The notes: generated by a model not told the origin, from the sequence alone. Positions 1-7,589 are shown, numbered from the stretch's first letter. The stretch is DNA of 14,029 nt from Candidatus Eiseniibacteriota bacterium (GCA_030592245.1 JAUVJV010000015.1:1-14029), one strand, 5' to 3'. Numbers and translations are program-made.

Positions 1-1002
1 GGACCTAGTGGAATAGGGAGAGGCATCCAGACCGGAGATCCGGCCGGCCCGGAATTGAAGCAGGCCGCTCATGGCAACGATTGCGGCATTGTCGGTGCAG
101 AGCTCCGGCGATGGGAGCAGCACGGTAAGCCCCCGGGCTTCCGCCGCCCGAGTCAGCTTCTTCCTTAAGTAGGAGTTGGATGCAACGCCGCCCACGGCTG
201 ATACGTACCTCACCCCGGCCTGCTTCGCCGCGCCGATGGTTTTATCAACGAGCACGTCGGTCACGGCCTCCTGGAAGCTGGCCGCGATGTCCGCGCGCAG
301 GCCCGGGGATATCTCACCCTGGTGACGCTCGATAAAATACCTGACCGCGGTCTTCAGGCCGCTGAAAGAAAACTCGTAGGCCTTAAGCTTCACCGGGCGC
401 GGGAAGTCGATTGCCCTGGGGTCGCCACTTTCGGCTTCCCGCTCAACCTCGGGCCCTCCAGGATATGCGAGACCCAGCATTCTCGCGACCTTGTCATATG
501 CTTCACCCGCCGCATCGTCGCGGGTACAGCCCAGGAGCTCAAGCGAGGAACCTTGCTCCACGCGGAAGGGTTCCACGCGGAACAGGTGGGTGTGTCCGCC
601 GGAGACCACGAGACAGACCATCGGCTCATCCACTTCGGGATGCTCCAGCCCCACTGCCGCGATGTGGGATTCGATATGGTCAACTCCCACGAGCGGCTTG
701 TCCCGGGAAAGGCAGAGCCCCTTGGCGAAAGCCACCCCCACGATCAAGGAGCCAATGAGCCCCGGCCCCAGGGTGACGGCAACCGCATCGATTGCCTCAA
801 GCCCGGCCCCGCTTCTTTTCAAGCAACTCTCCACCACCGGAACAATGGCCCTTATGTGGCAGCGTGAGGCGATCTCAGGGACCACGCCTCCGAATTCGCT
901 ATGGTCGGTCTGGGACAGGACAATGCTCGAGACAAGCGTCCCGTCTTCCACCACCGCCGCGGCGGACTCATCGCAGGAAGTTTCTATTCCGAGAATTCTC
1001 AT
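1..1002 (-). CDS. tsaD: tRNA N6-adenosine threonylcarbamoyltransferase TsaD (C-terminus cut by window edge)
   Basis: TsaD transfers the threonylcarbamoyl group onto A37 of ANN-decoding tRNAs to make t6A, working in the cytoplasm with TsaB, TsaC and TsaE. The translated 334 codons start MRILGIETSCDES, the ASKHA ATPase N-terminal motif. They contain VDHIESHIAAV (residues 107-117), whose His109 and His113 are the metal ligands of the family, then SGGHTHL (134-140), TRDDAAGEAYDKVARMLGL (160-178), FSFSGLKTAV (211-220) and the late metal ligand Asp304 in LCTDNAAI. The family is usually about 340 aa, so only a few C-terminal residues are missing beyond position 1. The ATG at 1002 gives the canonical N-terminus, although no strong Shine-Dalgarno is seen. 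It begins 11 bases after the ybbR stop and is probably cotranscribed with it. TsaB or TsaE genes are not in view. Family assignment is close to certain. Confidence 0.96.
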   Translation of the reverse strand, partial: MRILGIETSCDESAAAVVEDGTLVSSIVLSQTDHSEFGGVVPEIASRCHIRAIVPVVESCLKRSGAGLEAIDAVAVTLGPGLIGSLIVGVAFAKGLCLSRDKPLVGVDHIESHIAAVGLEHPEVDEPMVCLVVSGGHTHLFRVEPFRVEQGSSLELLGCTRDDAAGEAYDKVARMLGLAYPGGPEVEREAESGDPRAIDFPRPVKLKAYEFSFSGLKTAVRYFIERHQGEISPGLRADIAASFQEAVTDVLVDKTIGAAKQAGVRYVSAVGGVASNSYLRKKLTRAAEARGLTVLLPSPELCTDNAAIVAMSGLLQFRAGRISGLDASPYSTRS

Positions 1003-1013
1003 GGCAGGCAAGG

Positions 1014-2015
1014 TCAGCGCTTCACGAAGCTGATTTCTTCGGGCAGGGCCGAAACCATTTCGAAATCGTGGGGAGCTTCGAGGCTTGCTCTTATCTCGAA
1101 AACCTGCTCGTTCTCCGCCTCTCCCACGGGCCTCACTTCAAAGAAGAGGCCACCTTCTCTCACCACGGGCCTGAACACGAGATGGCCATCCGGCAGGTCG
1201 GTGACATCCACGACAATCTTGAGATCCTGCGGGTCCAGGGAGTCCACCAGCGATTCGGCCCCGGAGATCACGACATCCAGGCTGTCCGGCGTAAACTGGA
1301 CTCTCATGCCTCTTCTCGACGGCGCCTCGATGGGCACCGACGGAATGCCCAGGTCCTTGATGTTCTCCACGCGAGCGCTTATGATCACCTCTTCCACGTC
1401 GCTCTCGACATGGAGAAGGCCCGAGAGATCCACTCTTGTAAGCACCTGTCCGTGCTTGCCAAGATCGTCGCGGTCGACCGGGTGAGTGGGAACCGAATCC
1501 AGTGGCGATACTATCTTATCCGCCCCCGAGATCACGATTTCCCCAGGCTCAGTCCTGGGCCTGCCGATCATCACCCGTCCCTCGGGCAGTTCCCCTTCCA
1601 AGAGCAGCCGGGGCGGCAGCTTCCTGGTCACGAGCTTATCGAGCTCCACCCTGATACCCTTAGGTTCCAGGATTTCCAGTATCTCCAGGTTCTTCCCCGG
1701 CGGCAGGCGGACCTCACTCGGGGAAATGATATGGGTGACTATTCCCCCCTCGGCGGGAGAAAGATCGATGGCGAAGTAAACTTCCTTGAGCTTCCAGCGC
1801 AGGAACTTGCTGCGCCCCCGGATCTCGACCGATGCCTCCCGCGGCACCTCGGAGGCAAAGGTCATCTCGGCCGGCATATTGGTGTATCTCAGGGGAAGGT
1901 CGACCGTGAACACCACCTCTCTCCGCTCGGCGACATTCATCCAGAGAAAGAGCGCAAGAATCAGGGCCACGACCTTGAGCCCGATATCGCGCTTCAGAAC
2001 ATAGGGTACTCTCAT
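1014..2015 (-). CDS. YbbR-domain protein, membrane anchored
   Basis: This 333-residue protein has one N-terminal transmembrane helix (about residues 10-28, DIGLKVVALILALFLWMNV) followed by an extracytoplasmic beta-rich region of repeated YbbR-like units. Each unit has the pattern of a short strand, a sentence like VEIRGRSKFL or VVISGAESLVDSL, and a following I..VDVTDL or FAIDLS strand. YbbR proteins (CdaR in Bacilli) are known partners and regulators of the diadenylate cyclase CdaA and usually sit beside cdaA and glmM. Neither is in this window, so regulation of c-di-AMP synthesis is only a family-based guess. The start at 2015 was chosen over the in-frame TTG at 2048 because GGAGGT lies nine bases before the ATG. 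The gene is followed by tsaD. A promoter candidate lies directly upstream. Length is in the normal range of YbbR proteins. Confidence 0.85.
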   Translation of the reverse strand: MRVPYVLKRDIGLKVVALILALFLWMNVAERREVVFTVDLPLRYTNMPAEMTFASEVPREASVEIRGRSKFLRWKLKEVYFAIDLSPAEGGIVTHIISPSEVRLPPGKNLEILEILEPKGIRVELDKLVTRKLPPRLLLEGELPEGRVMIGRPRTEPGEIVISGADKIVSPLDSVPTHPVDRDDLGKHGQVLTRVDLSGLLHVESDVEEVIISARVENIKDLGIPSVPIEAPSRRGMRVQFTPDSLDVVISGAESLVDSLDPQDLKIVVDVTDLPDGHLVFRPVVREGGLFFEVRPVGEAENEQVFEIRASLEAPHDFEMVSALPEEISFVKR

Positions 2016-2037
2016 CGGGTACAGACCTCCACGGCTC

Positions 2038-2067
2038 AGTATAAGCAAAACTCACCGGAGGGGTCAA
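2038..2067 (-). promoter_or_regulatory. Promoter candidate for ybbR-tsaD
   Basis: On the minus strand TTGACC (2067-2062) is followed after 18 bases by TATACT (2043-2038). Transcription would start near 2031, just before the GGAGGT ribosome binding site at 2030-2025, giving a leader of about 16 bases. The -35 box lies back to back with that of the divergent plus-strand promoter. This is read by eye and is not experimentally shown. Confidence 0.6.
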
Positions 2068-2075
2068 CCGTTGAC
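2063..2075. promoter_or_regulatory. Inverted repeat between divergent -35 boxes, possible operator
   Basis: GTCAAC c GTTGAC is a perfect 6-bp inverted repeat with a single central base. Its two arms are largely the two -35 boxes themselves. The symmetry may simply be a consequence of two TTGAC boxes placed back to back, or it may be a binding site for a dimeric regulator. Sequence alone cannot separate these. Confidence 0.35.
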
Positions 2076-2099
2076 ATGGTCTGCAGGGGCTGATAGTCT
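2071..2099 (+). promoter_or_regulatory. Promoter candidate for the arylsulfotransferase-like gene
   Basis: A perfect TTGACA (2071-2076) is followed after exactly 17 bases by TAGTCT (2094-2099), a weak -10 with three of six consensus bases. The predicted transcript would start near 2106, about 20 bases before the ATG at 2127. The pairing with a divergent promoter on the other strand supports it. Confidence 0.5.
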
Positions 2100-2126
2100 C
2101 ACGGTCACCAAAAGCGCATTGCTTCG

Positions 2127-3425
2127 ATGGGAGGCACAGTGAATATCAAGGTCGCGCGAGGATCATCCCGACTCGCGGGCTTGGTTGCCACACTCCTTCC
2201 GCTGTTTCTCTTTGTTGCCGCCCCGGCAGGCAATCCTGACAATGAAACCCCCGCGGACCTGGAGGATAGACTCGAGAAACTCAGGTCGCTGCCGTACACG
2301 TCGCTCACCTCTGAAAGAGTGGATCCCGAAAGCTCGGGTGTCGTGATCCATATGCCCGGGCAGGTCCATACCGGGTATAATATGTACTGCTGCGAAAGGT
2401 GTCCCGACGTATTCCTTCTCGATATGACCGGTAAGATCGTGCACCGGTGGACATTCCCCGGTCGCCCGAATGCAAGGTGGCACCACGCCATCATGTTGCT
2501 GGGGGGAGATATAGTTGCAGTCGCCAAGAAACCCAATTGTCTGATGAGGCTGAACTGGAACTCTGATGTGGTATGGACAAAGCCGGTCGCGTGCCACCAT
2601 GATGTAGTGCTTGCGCCCGATAATACCCTCTATGTGATCGTCGGTGAGAAGAAGACCTACCGCGACCTCAATGTTGAGTTCCCATCAATACTACACATGA
2701 CACTCGACGGAGAGGAGATCGATACTTGGTCGGCCTTTGAACACCTGGACGGGATCAGAGAGACATTCGACCAGAGGTGGTTTCTGGATACGATCCTCGA
2801 CAGCATGATTTCCAAGAGAAGCAAGGACCGTCTCCTCGAGCCCATCAGCAGGCGTGTCTACCATACCGGGCAGGCTGCCGCGGAGACCGTCTACGATTAC
2901 TTTCATATGAACACGGTCAGCATCATCCCTGAGACGCCTCTCGGCGCATCCGATAACAGATTCAAGCCCGGGAATCTACTCGTTTGTTTCAGGAATGTCA
3001 ACCAGATCGCCATCCTGGATGAGACCACGGGGGAACCTCTCTGGGCGTGGGGCGAAGGCATAATGGAGTGGCCTCATCACCCAACGATGCTCGAGAGCGG
3101 CAATATCCTCATCTTCGACAATGGTTCGAGGCGACAATCCACAAAGATCCTGGAATTGAATCCCGTGACCGGGACCATCGAATGGGAATATGCAGGCGAC
3201 CCTCCCTGCAGCTTCTACTCCTTCTCCAGGGGCTCGGCCCAACGTCTCCCCAACGGCAATACCCTGATTTGTCTGGGAGATAAGGGACAGGTGTTCGAGG
3301 TCAATCGGGAGGGAGAGATCGTGTGGAAGTGGTTGAACCCGACGACACCGGAGGGATACCGTGCCCAGGTCTACCGGATGATTCGCATTCCTCCCAATGA
3401 GATTGAGCACCTCCTTTCAAAATAG
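2127..3425 (+). CDS. Secreted arylsulfotransferase (ASST)-family protein
   Basis: The 432-residue product has a signal peptide (basic N-terminus, hydrophobic core around residues 17-32, likely cleavage after AAPAG) and so is predicted to be periplasmic. No lipobox cysteine is present. The rest is a beta-propeller-like protein with repeated D-x-T/D-G-x-x-x-W blades (LLDMTGKIVHRW, LDETTGEPLWAW, LNPVTGTIEWEY, VNREGEIVWKW). The ASST-type active-site segments FHMNTVSIIP (His260), WPHHPTM (His317/318) and FDNGSRR (Arg335/336) are recognisable. ASST enzymes move sulfate between phenolic compounds. I could not place the family's sulfated histidine in the segment around SFSRGSAQRLPNGN, so catalysis is unproven and a PQQ-like or sugar-binding role is possible. 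A CCERC cluster (88-92) follows the signal peptide. A GTG at 2139 is an alternative start with GGGAGG only four bases upstream. It is the only plus-strand gene here and is transcribed divergently from ybbR. Confidence 0.78.
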   Translation: MGGTVNIKVARGSSRLAGLVATLLPLFLFVAAPAGNPDNETPADLEDRLEKLRSLPYTSLTSERVDPESSGVVIHMPGQVHTGYNMYCCERCPDVFLLDMTGKIVHRWTFPGRPNARWHHAIMLLGGDIVAVAKKPNCLMRLNWNSDVVWTKPVACHHDVVLAPDNTLYVIVGEKKTYRDLNVEFPSILHMTLDGEEIDTWSAFEHLDGIRETFDQRWFLDTILDSMISKRSKDRLLEPISRRVYHTGQAAAETVYDYFHMNTVSIIPETPLGASDNRFKPGNLLVCFRNVNQIAILDETTGEPLWAWGEGIMEWPHHPTMLESGNILIFDNGSRRQSTKILELNPVTGTIEWEYAGDPPCSFYSFSRGSAQRLPNGNTLICLGDKGQVFEVNREGEIVWKWLNPTTPEGYRAQVYRMIRIPPNEIEHLLSK

Positions 3426-3490
3426 GGGACAGACACTATTTACGGGGTCCCCTATTTGTCGGGGGTCGGGCCTCCGAGGCGCTGTCCCCT
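3420..3490. repeat. Hairpin-rich intergenic repeat, REP-like, possible bidirectional terminator
   Basis: AAATAGGGGAC (3420-3430) is perfectly mirrored by GTCCCCTATTT (3447-3457) across a 16-base loop. A second, competing arm AGGGGACAG (3424-3432) pairs with CTGTCCCCT (3482-3490). A small GCCTC/GAGGC hairpin lies between, at 3470-3480. The stop codon of the upstream gene is inside the first arm. The element sits between convergent genes, where it could end transcription from both sides, but it lacks a U tract. The GGGGACAGACACT wording resembles short intergenic repeats linked to REP-associated tyrosine transposases in other bacteria. That comparison is from memory. Confidence 0.5.
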
Positions 3491-3535
3491 GTTCTTCACG
3501 CGAATGGATGCGCAACGGGACATTGCACCATAAGA

Positions 3536-4981
3536 CTACCTTCTCAGGGTTCTCGCGATGCGGAGAAGCGTGGTGTCCAGGAGCAGCCGCATGTCCACGT
3601 TCCAGCGGACGAGATCGAAGCTTCGCTCAAGGTGCTCTGACGCTCTAAGGAGCGCACCCCGCTCAAAGCTTGTCGCATGATGCTTGAGCGCCTCACCGTA
3701 CTCCGGCATACCGGTGGTATCACTCATCCCTGAGTCCACGCGGAGCACCTGGGCGATCCAGAAGCCCACGAGCTCATGGGCCTCGGTCACGGTCTGCCGC
3801 TGTTTCCTGCGGTGACGGCCCGCCCGCTCCATGACGGCGCCCGAGAGACGAAAGCTCCCGGCCAGCCCTCCATCGGCCACTCCGGAGAAAAACTCCTTTA
3901 CGTTCTCGAGCCTCTCATCGATGTTCTCAAGGGCAAGCTCTAAGAGCCGCCCGGGGCAATTCTCGCTCAAGGCCGAGATCAGTCCCAGGTTCTCCCACTC
4001 ACCGCCCAGGAGACCCTTGACCGCCTCATCGGTCTCCTCCCGGGTGAGCCGCCCGAAGGTCACGACCTGGCAACGGGACACTATGGTCTCAAAGAGAGCG
4101 CCCTTATCCGAGGTCACCAGGATCAGAACCGAATCCGGCGGCGGTTCCTCGAGAGTCTTCAAGATGCAGTTCTGGGCTTCGGCGGACATCTTGTGAGCAT
4201 CATCGATCACCACGATCTTCTTTCCGCCCAGCATGGTCTTGACCGAGAGGAAGGGCTGGATGGGCCGCGTGAACTTCCAGGCCTTCCGCGTGGTAACATA
4301 TGCTATGGGGATCGCACCCCTGTAAGGCACAACCGAAAGCGGGAACTCAAAGAACATCTTCAGGAAGTTGTACTCGCCTTCAGAAAGATCACCGCGGTCG
4401 AATGACTTTCTTATCTCATCGCTCACCGGCTGGGGCGTATAGCATTCCTTGGAGGGCACGCTGCCCCTGCCGAAGAGCTTGTCGGTCACGAGATTGATCC
4501 CATCCACCGTCACCGGCATTCCCGTGTCGGGAAGAGGCTCCTCCAGGTAGCCCTTTTCAAGCAGCCCGGTAAGCAGGTCGGTGTACCGGTCCAGCCACTC
4601 TCCATTGCCGGTACTGTCGCCGCCTCCATCACCCGCACCCATTATTTCCCTGATACGGCTCCGGGCGATCCACCTCGGCTTGTTCACATCTTGAAGGATC
4701 ATGAACTCGGGGTGATTCATGGCATCCATCAGCCGGCAGGACTCACACAGACCGGAGTCGGGGTTGGAACCGGAGTCAGAGTCGGAACCAGAGCCCGCGC
4801 CTGATTCGCAACTACAGTTTATGGTCCTCGCGAACGAGGTGGCGGCCAGGCGCTTTCCAATGCCCTCGGGCCCGAAAAAAAGATATGCGTGTCCGAGCTG
4901 GGGCGAGCCCGCAATCCGCTCGAGGGATTCCCTCACCCGGGTGTTTCCGACTATCCGCTTATCTTCCATCATCACCGTCAC
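3536..4981 (-). CDS. holB: DNA polymerase III subunit delta-prime, expanded form
   Basis: Delta-prime is the stator of the clamp loader that opens and places the sliding clamp on primed DNA. The AAA+ core is clear: Walker A FFGPEGIGKR (35-44), Walker B-like KIVVIDDAHKM (255-265), LKTLEEPPPDSVLILVT (274-290) and the SRC finger in TIVSRCQ (300-305). The four cysteines of the zinc module are present (C56, C58, C79, C82), but a Gly/Ser/Asp stretch (61-77) separates the pairs. At 481 aa it is far longer than the usual 320-340 aa. Most of the excess lies at about residues 115-240, between the HPE segment with IREIM and the Walker B strand. The frame is intact, so this is an insertion and not a frameshift. 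The GTG at 4981 overlaps the holA TGA as GTGA. ATGs at 4972 and 4969 are alternative starts. It is translated directly after holA. Confidence 0.88.
   Translation of the reverse strand: MTVMMEDKRIVGNTRVRESLERIAGSPQLGHAYLFFGPEGIGKRLAATSFARTINCSCESGAGSGSDSDSGSNPDSGLCESCRLMDAMNHPEFMILQDVNKPRWIARSRIREIMGAGDGGGDSTGNGEWLDRYTDLLTGLLEKGYLEEPLPDTGMPVTVDGINLVTDKLFGRGSVPSKECYTPQPVSDEIRKSFDRGDLSEGEYNFLKMFFEFPLSVVPYRGAIPIAYVTTRKAWKFTRPIQPFLSVKTMLGGKKIVVIDDAHKMSAEAQNCILKTLEEPPPDSVLILVTSDKGALFETIVSRCQVVTFGRLTREETDEAVKGLLGGEWENLGLISALSENCPGRLLELALENIDERLENVKEFFSGVADGGLAGSFRLSGAVMERAGRHRRKQRQTVTEAHELVGFWIAQVLRVDSGMSDTTGMPEYGEALKHHATSFERGALLRASEHLERSFDLVRWNVDMRLLLDTTLLRIARTLRR
4751..4801 (-). repeat. Low-complexity coding repeat inside holB zinc module
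   Basis: The plus strand shows short repeated units, GGAGTC, GAGTCGG and GGAACC, in this 51-bp stretch. They encode residues 61-77 of delta-prime, a run rich in Gly, Ser and Asp. Such units are prone to in-frame slippage. The stretch separates the C56/C58 pair from the C79/C82 pair. Confidence 0.6.
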
Positions 4982-6063
4982 CGGCCGAGACCCACTATCA
5001 CGCGCTCCAGGACCACTGTGGCATTGACCGACGTGCTCACAAGTTGCGCATTGGCCTCGAGGAGCTTATCCAGAAGATCGATGAGAGCCTTAAGCTTCAA
5101 GCCCGCCCCGTCCTTGAAGCGTGAGTAAGTAAAGTAAGGATTGGCCCTCAAGAGAGCATCACCCCTGTCGATTCCCTTAGCTTCCACCCACTCGGCATAC
5201 TTGGGCAATACCGCCCCCCGGAACTGGGGAAAGCTCGAGTTGGGACTCCACTTCACACTTTCTTCTTCGCAGAAGAGCTTCATGATGACGAGCCCTCTCG
5301 CCGCGGATGAGAGCCTGTAGATCATGCTGATGGGTGACTGGTTGGCGTCCAGCAGGTCCTTTAAGATCTCGAGGGCTTCACCCACATTCTGCGAGAGAAT
5401 ACTGGTTATGAGTTCGAAAGCCTGCTCGGTTCTGGACCTGCCAACGAGCACTTCTAGGTCCTTGGGGGTCACCCTGGGGCCCTCGCCCACATAGGTAACG
5501 GACTTATCGATTTCCGAATTCAGGGTACGCAGATCATCGCCCTTAAGATCGATCAGGGCTTCGGCAACATCCCGCGAGGCGCTCTTGCCCTCTTCGGTGA
5601 AGCGCTCCACGATCCAGTCCCTCAAGCCGTCATCGCTCAGCCGGTTGAGCTCGATCATCTCGCCCTGCCTGGCAATTGATTTCACCACCTTGAGGCGCTT
5701 GTCCACCTTGTCCGGAAGAAGAATGACGAACTGGCCCTGGGGCACGCCGCCTGCCAGGAACTGCCCCAGTTCGTCGGCGACCTTGCTCTTGCCCTCAAGC
5801 CGGAAGTGCTTCAGGACCGTGGCCTTGCTGGTGGAAAAGAGCGAAGGCGTGGCCATCTCCGCCACCATGCCGGCGATGCCCGCTTCCTTACAGTCAACGA
5901 TGTCGACCTCGAGGTCTTCACCACCATTGCCGGCGATCTCACTTCGTATGACGCCCAACACCCTCCGGAGACCCTGCTCCACGAGGTAACCGTCCTCTCC
6001 GAAGATGAGATAGATATTGTTGACTTTTGCCACGTCCGCCTTTGCTGTTTTCGCTTTTGCCAT
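4978..6063 (-). CDS. holA: DNA polymerase III subunit delta
   Basis: Delta is the wrench subunit that binds and opens the beta sliding clamp. From the ATG at 6063 the product is 361 aa, close to the family's usual 330-350. The family opening YLIFGEDGYLVEQGL lies at residues 18-32. It is followed by the AAA+-like region with FVILLPDKVDKRLKVVKSI, and ALIDLKGDDLRTLNSEIDKSV, the typical helix that ends the second domain. The C-terminal collar domain carries ANPYFTYSRFKDGAGL and the final helix LLDKLLEANAQL. The ORF is open to an ATG at 6099, but that would overlap the preceding HD-GYP gene by 29 bases and adds an atypical N-terminus. The 6063 start leaves a seven-base gap. No strong ribosome binding site is seen, so translational coupling to the upstream gene is likely. 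holB follows with a four-base overlap. Confidence 0.92.
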   Translation of the reverse strand: MAKAKTAKADVAKVNNIYLIFGEDGYLVEQGLRRVLGVIRSEIAGNGGEDLEVDIVDCKEAGIAGMVAEMATPSLFSTSKATVLKHFRLEGKSKVADELGQFLAGGVPQGQFVILLPDKVDKRLKVVKSIARQGEMIELNRLSDDGLRDWIVERFTEEGKSASRDVAEALIDLKGDDLRTLNSEIDKSVTYVGEGPRVTPKDLEVLVGRSRTEQAFELITSILSQNVGEALEILKDLLDANQSPISMIYRLSSAARGLVIMKLFCEEESVKWSPNSSFPQFRGAVLPKYAEWVEAKGIDRGDALLRANPYFTYSRFKDGAGLKLKALIDLLDKLLEANAQLVSTSVNATVVLERVIVGLGR

Positions 6064-6070
6064 TGATTCG

Positions 6071-7363
6071 CTACGCAGCCCTATCCACAGGCGCAGCATA
6101 CTGCTCCAGCGCCGATGAGGTGTTGAGTTCTATGAGGCCCCGGACTGCCCGGGTGTCGAAATGGGTTCCCGCTCCTGAACGTATCTTCTTCAACGCATCG
6201 CTTGCACTCATCGCCCTCCTGTAGGGCCGGTCGGTAGTCATGGCCACGAATGCATCGGCCACCTTCAAGACCCCGGATTCACGGGGTATCCGGTCTTTCT
6301 TAAGTCCCCCCGGATATCCCCTCCCATCGGGGCGCTCGTGGTGGGCCTTGACGATCTGGCTCACGCGCCTCAAGGCCCCCACCCTTCCTATTATGCCTGC
6401 CCCCACCTCGGCGTGCTGTCTCACCGTGTTCCACTCCTCTACCGAGAGGCAATCACCCTTGGCCAGGATGCGCTTTCCTATCGAGAGATAACCGATGTCA
6501 TGAAGCAGGGCCGCGTATTCCAGGGCCTGCATTCTCCAGCCCGATAGGCCGATGCGGCGGCCGATCTCCACAGCAAGACCAGCCACCCGCTCGGATTCGC
6601 CCTCGAGGAAGGGCGTGTTCGAATCCACGGTGGTAGCCAGTGCCGCTACTGTACCTCTCTGCGAAGCCTGAAGCTCGAGGTTGGTCTTGGATGACCTGGC
6701 ATAGTAGACCAGCCAGAGGAAAAAGACCACGACCAGGAGCAATGACAGCCGGACATAGATGAAGGCCATCACAACCCCGACCAGGGGAGCGGTAAAAGAC
6801 TGGGGCAGCATCCAGAGATAACCCGCCCTCCAGGTCCTTAAGACCGAGCGCTCCTGGGTAAGGCTGGTCCAGACCGTTACCAGGCCCGTGTTGATGAAGA
6901 AGTAGGTGAGGTGGCAGAGTGCCAGCGGAAGGAGCGACCTCACGGTGAGGTTCAAGTTCCAGGAATCCACCGCAAGACGCTGGCCGCCCGCGGCCTCATA
7001 AACCATTCCCGCAAGGGCCAGGGAAATCGCCATCTGTGACATGTTAAAGAGCGATCTCACCGTTGAGAACTTGAGGAGCACCCGCGTAAGGAAGATCATC
7101 TCCACGGCGATGAGCCAGGCCGCCACCGATCCCCCATAAGTTATGATTATGGCGAAATTGACGACCGCGGTGCCGGCAACCGCTCCCCCACCCCTCAAGG
7201 CAACAAAGGTCAGGACGCCTGCGGCCGTGAGGAGGATAAACCAGATCCCGACGCCACGCAGGTCCTGCTGAAGCGTGGAATAGAACCCGGGAAAGCTTAA
7301 GAAAAGAAAAACTGCGGCGACTGCCGTGACCGCCACAGCATATAGGTTGGCTTTATTCTTCAT
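6071..7363 (-). CDS. Membrane HD-GYP domain protein with altered metal site (HD-GYP1)
   Basis: The product is 430 aa from ATG 7363. The first 220 residues hold about six or seven hydrophobic segments, including the FINTGLV motif seen in other membrane HD-GYP sensors. The C-terminal half is an HD-GYP domain: LLHDIGYLSIG (HD at 288-289), QHAEVG (His317), AHHERPDGRGYPGG (His341/342) and VADAF (Asp370). HD-GYP enzymes hydrolyse cyclic-di-GMP. Two hallmark residues are changed: the first metal-ligand histidine is Glu256 (GESERVAG) and the lysine of HDIGK is Tyr292. Activity is therefore uncertain. It could be a weakened enzyme or a c-di-GMP or partner sensor. A TTG at 7408 would add 15 residues. 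Neither start has a clear ribosome binding site. holA begins seven bases downstream, so this gene probably heads the holA-holB transcript. HD-GYP2 next door has the canonical residues. Confidence 0.88.
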   Translation of the reverse strand: MKNKANLYAVAVTAVAAVFLFLSFPGFYSTLQQDLRGVGIWFILLTAAGVLTFVALRGGGAVAGTAVVNFAIIITYGGSVAAWLIAVEMIFLTRVLLKFSTVRSLFNMSQMAISLALAGMVYEAAGGQRLAVDSWNLNLTVRSLLPLALCHLTYFFINTGLVTVWTSLTQERSVLRTWRAGYLWMLPQSFTAPLVGVVMAFIYVRLSLLLVVVFFLWLVYYARSSKTNLELQASQRGTVAALATTVDSNTPFLEGESERVAGLAVEIGRRIGLSGWRMQALEYAALLHDIGYLSIGKRILAKGDCLSVEEWNTVRQHAEVGAGIIGRVGALRRVSQIVKAHHERPDGRGYPGGLKKDRIPRESGVLKVADAFVAMTTDRPYRRAMSASDALKKIRSGAGTHFDTRAVRGLIELNTSSALEQYAAPVDRAA

Positions 7364-7473
7364 CGGAGTATGCTTGCTCGCGCTTTCCCGGACATGGGCT
7401 GCTACCAAGAGTTTCGCAGAACCAGAGTTCTATTTAGGAAGTCCGCGGGCAAGCACCTGACCTCACCCGTACA

Positions 7474-7551
7474 TCATCCTATCGCGTCCCAGAACCATCC
7501 CACGCGGAAGAATTCCAGGACCATGCCTAACAGCCATCCTAATGCCATCAT
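7474..7551 (-). CDS. Possible small hydrophobic protein, 25 aa
   Basis: The ORF starts at the ATG at 7551, has a further ATG at 7548 and an in-frame one upstream at 7557, and ends at TGA 7476-7474. The peptide begins MMALGWLLGMVLEFFRVG and ends WFWDAIG, with three tryptophans, enough for one short membrane helix. A GAGAGAGGG sequence ends nine or so bases before ATG 7551, a fair Shine-Dalgarno spacing. It lies on the same strand as HD-GYP1, about 110 bases upstream. I do not recognise a family. It may be chance. Confidence 0.28.
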   Translation of the reverse strand: MMALGWLLGMVLEFFRVGWFWDAIG

Positions 7552-7589
7552 GGGCATCACCCTCTCTCAGCTTGATTGCACAAGTTAGA

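Noticed and set aside
792..2093. 433-codon plus-strand ORF
   Set aside because: It is antisense to ybbR and the start of tsaD, and the minus-strand frames show clear family motifs. The plus-strand translation is rich in His, Arg and Gln and has no recognisable domain.
2105..2536. 143-codon minus-strand ORF that would place a gene upstream of ybbR
   Set aside because: It is antisense to the well-supported secreted ASST-like protein, covers the promoter region and has no recognisable domain.
3536..4981. holB as two fused or frameshifted genes
   Set aside because: A single frame runs through Walker A, zinc cysteines, Walker B and the SRC finger in the right order, so an insertion explains the length.
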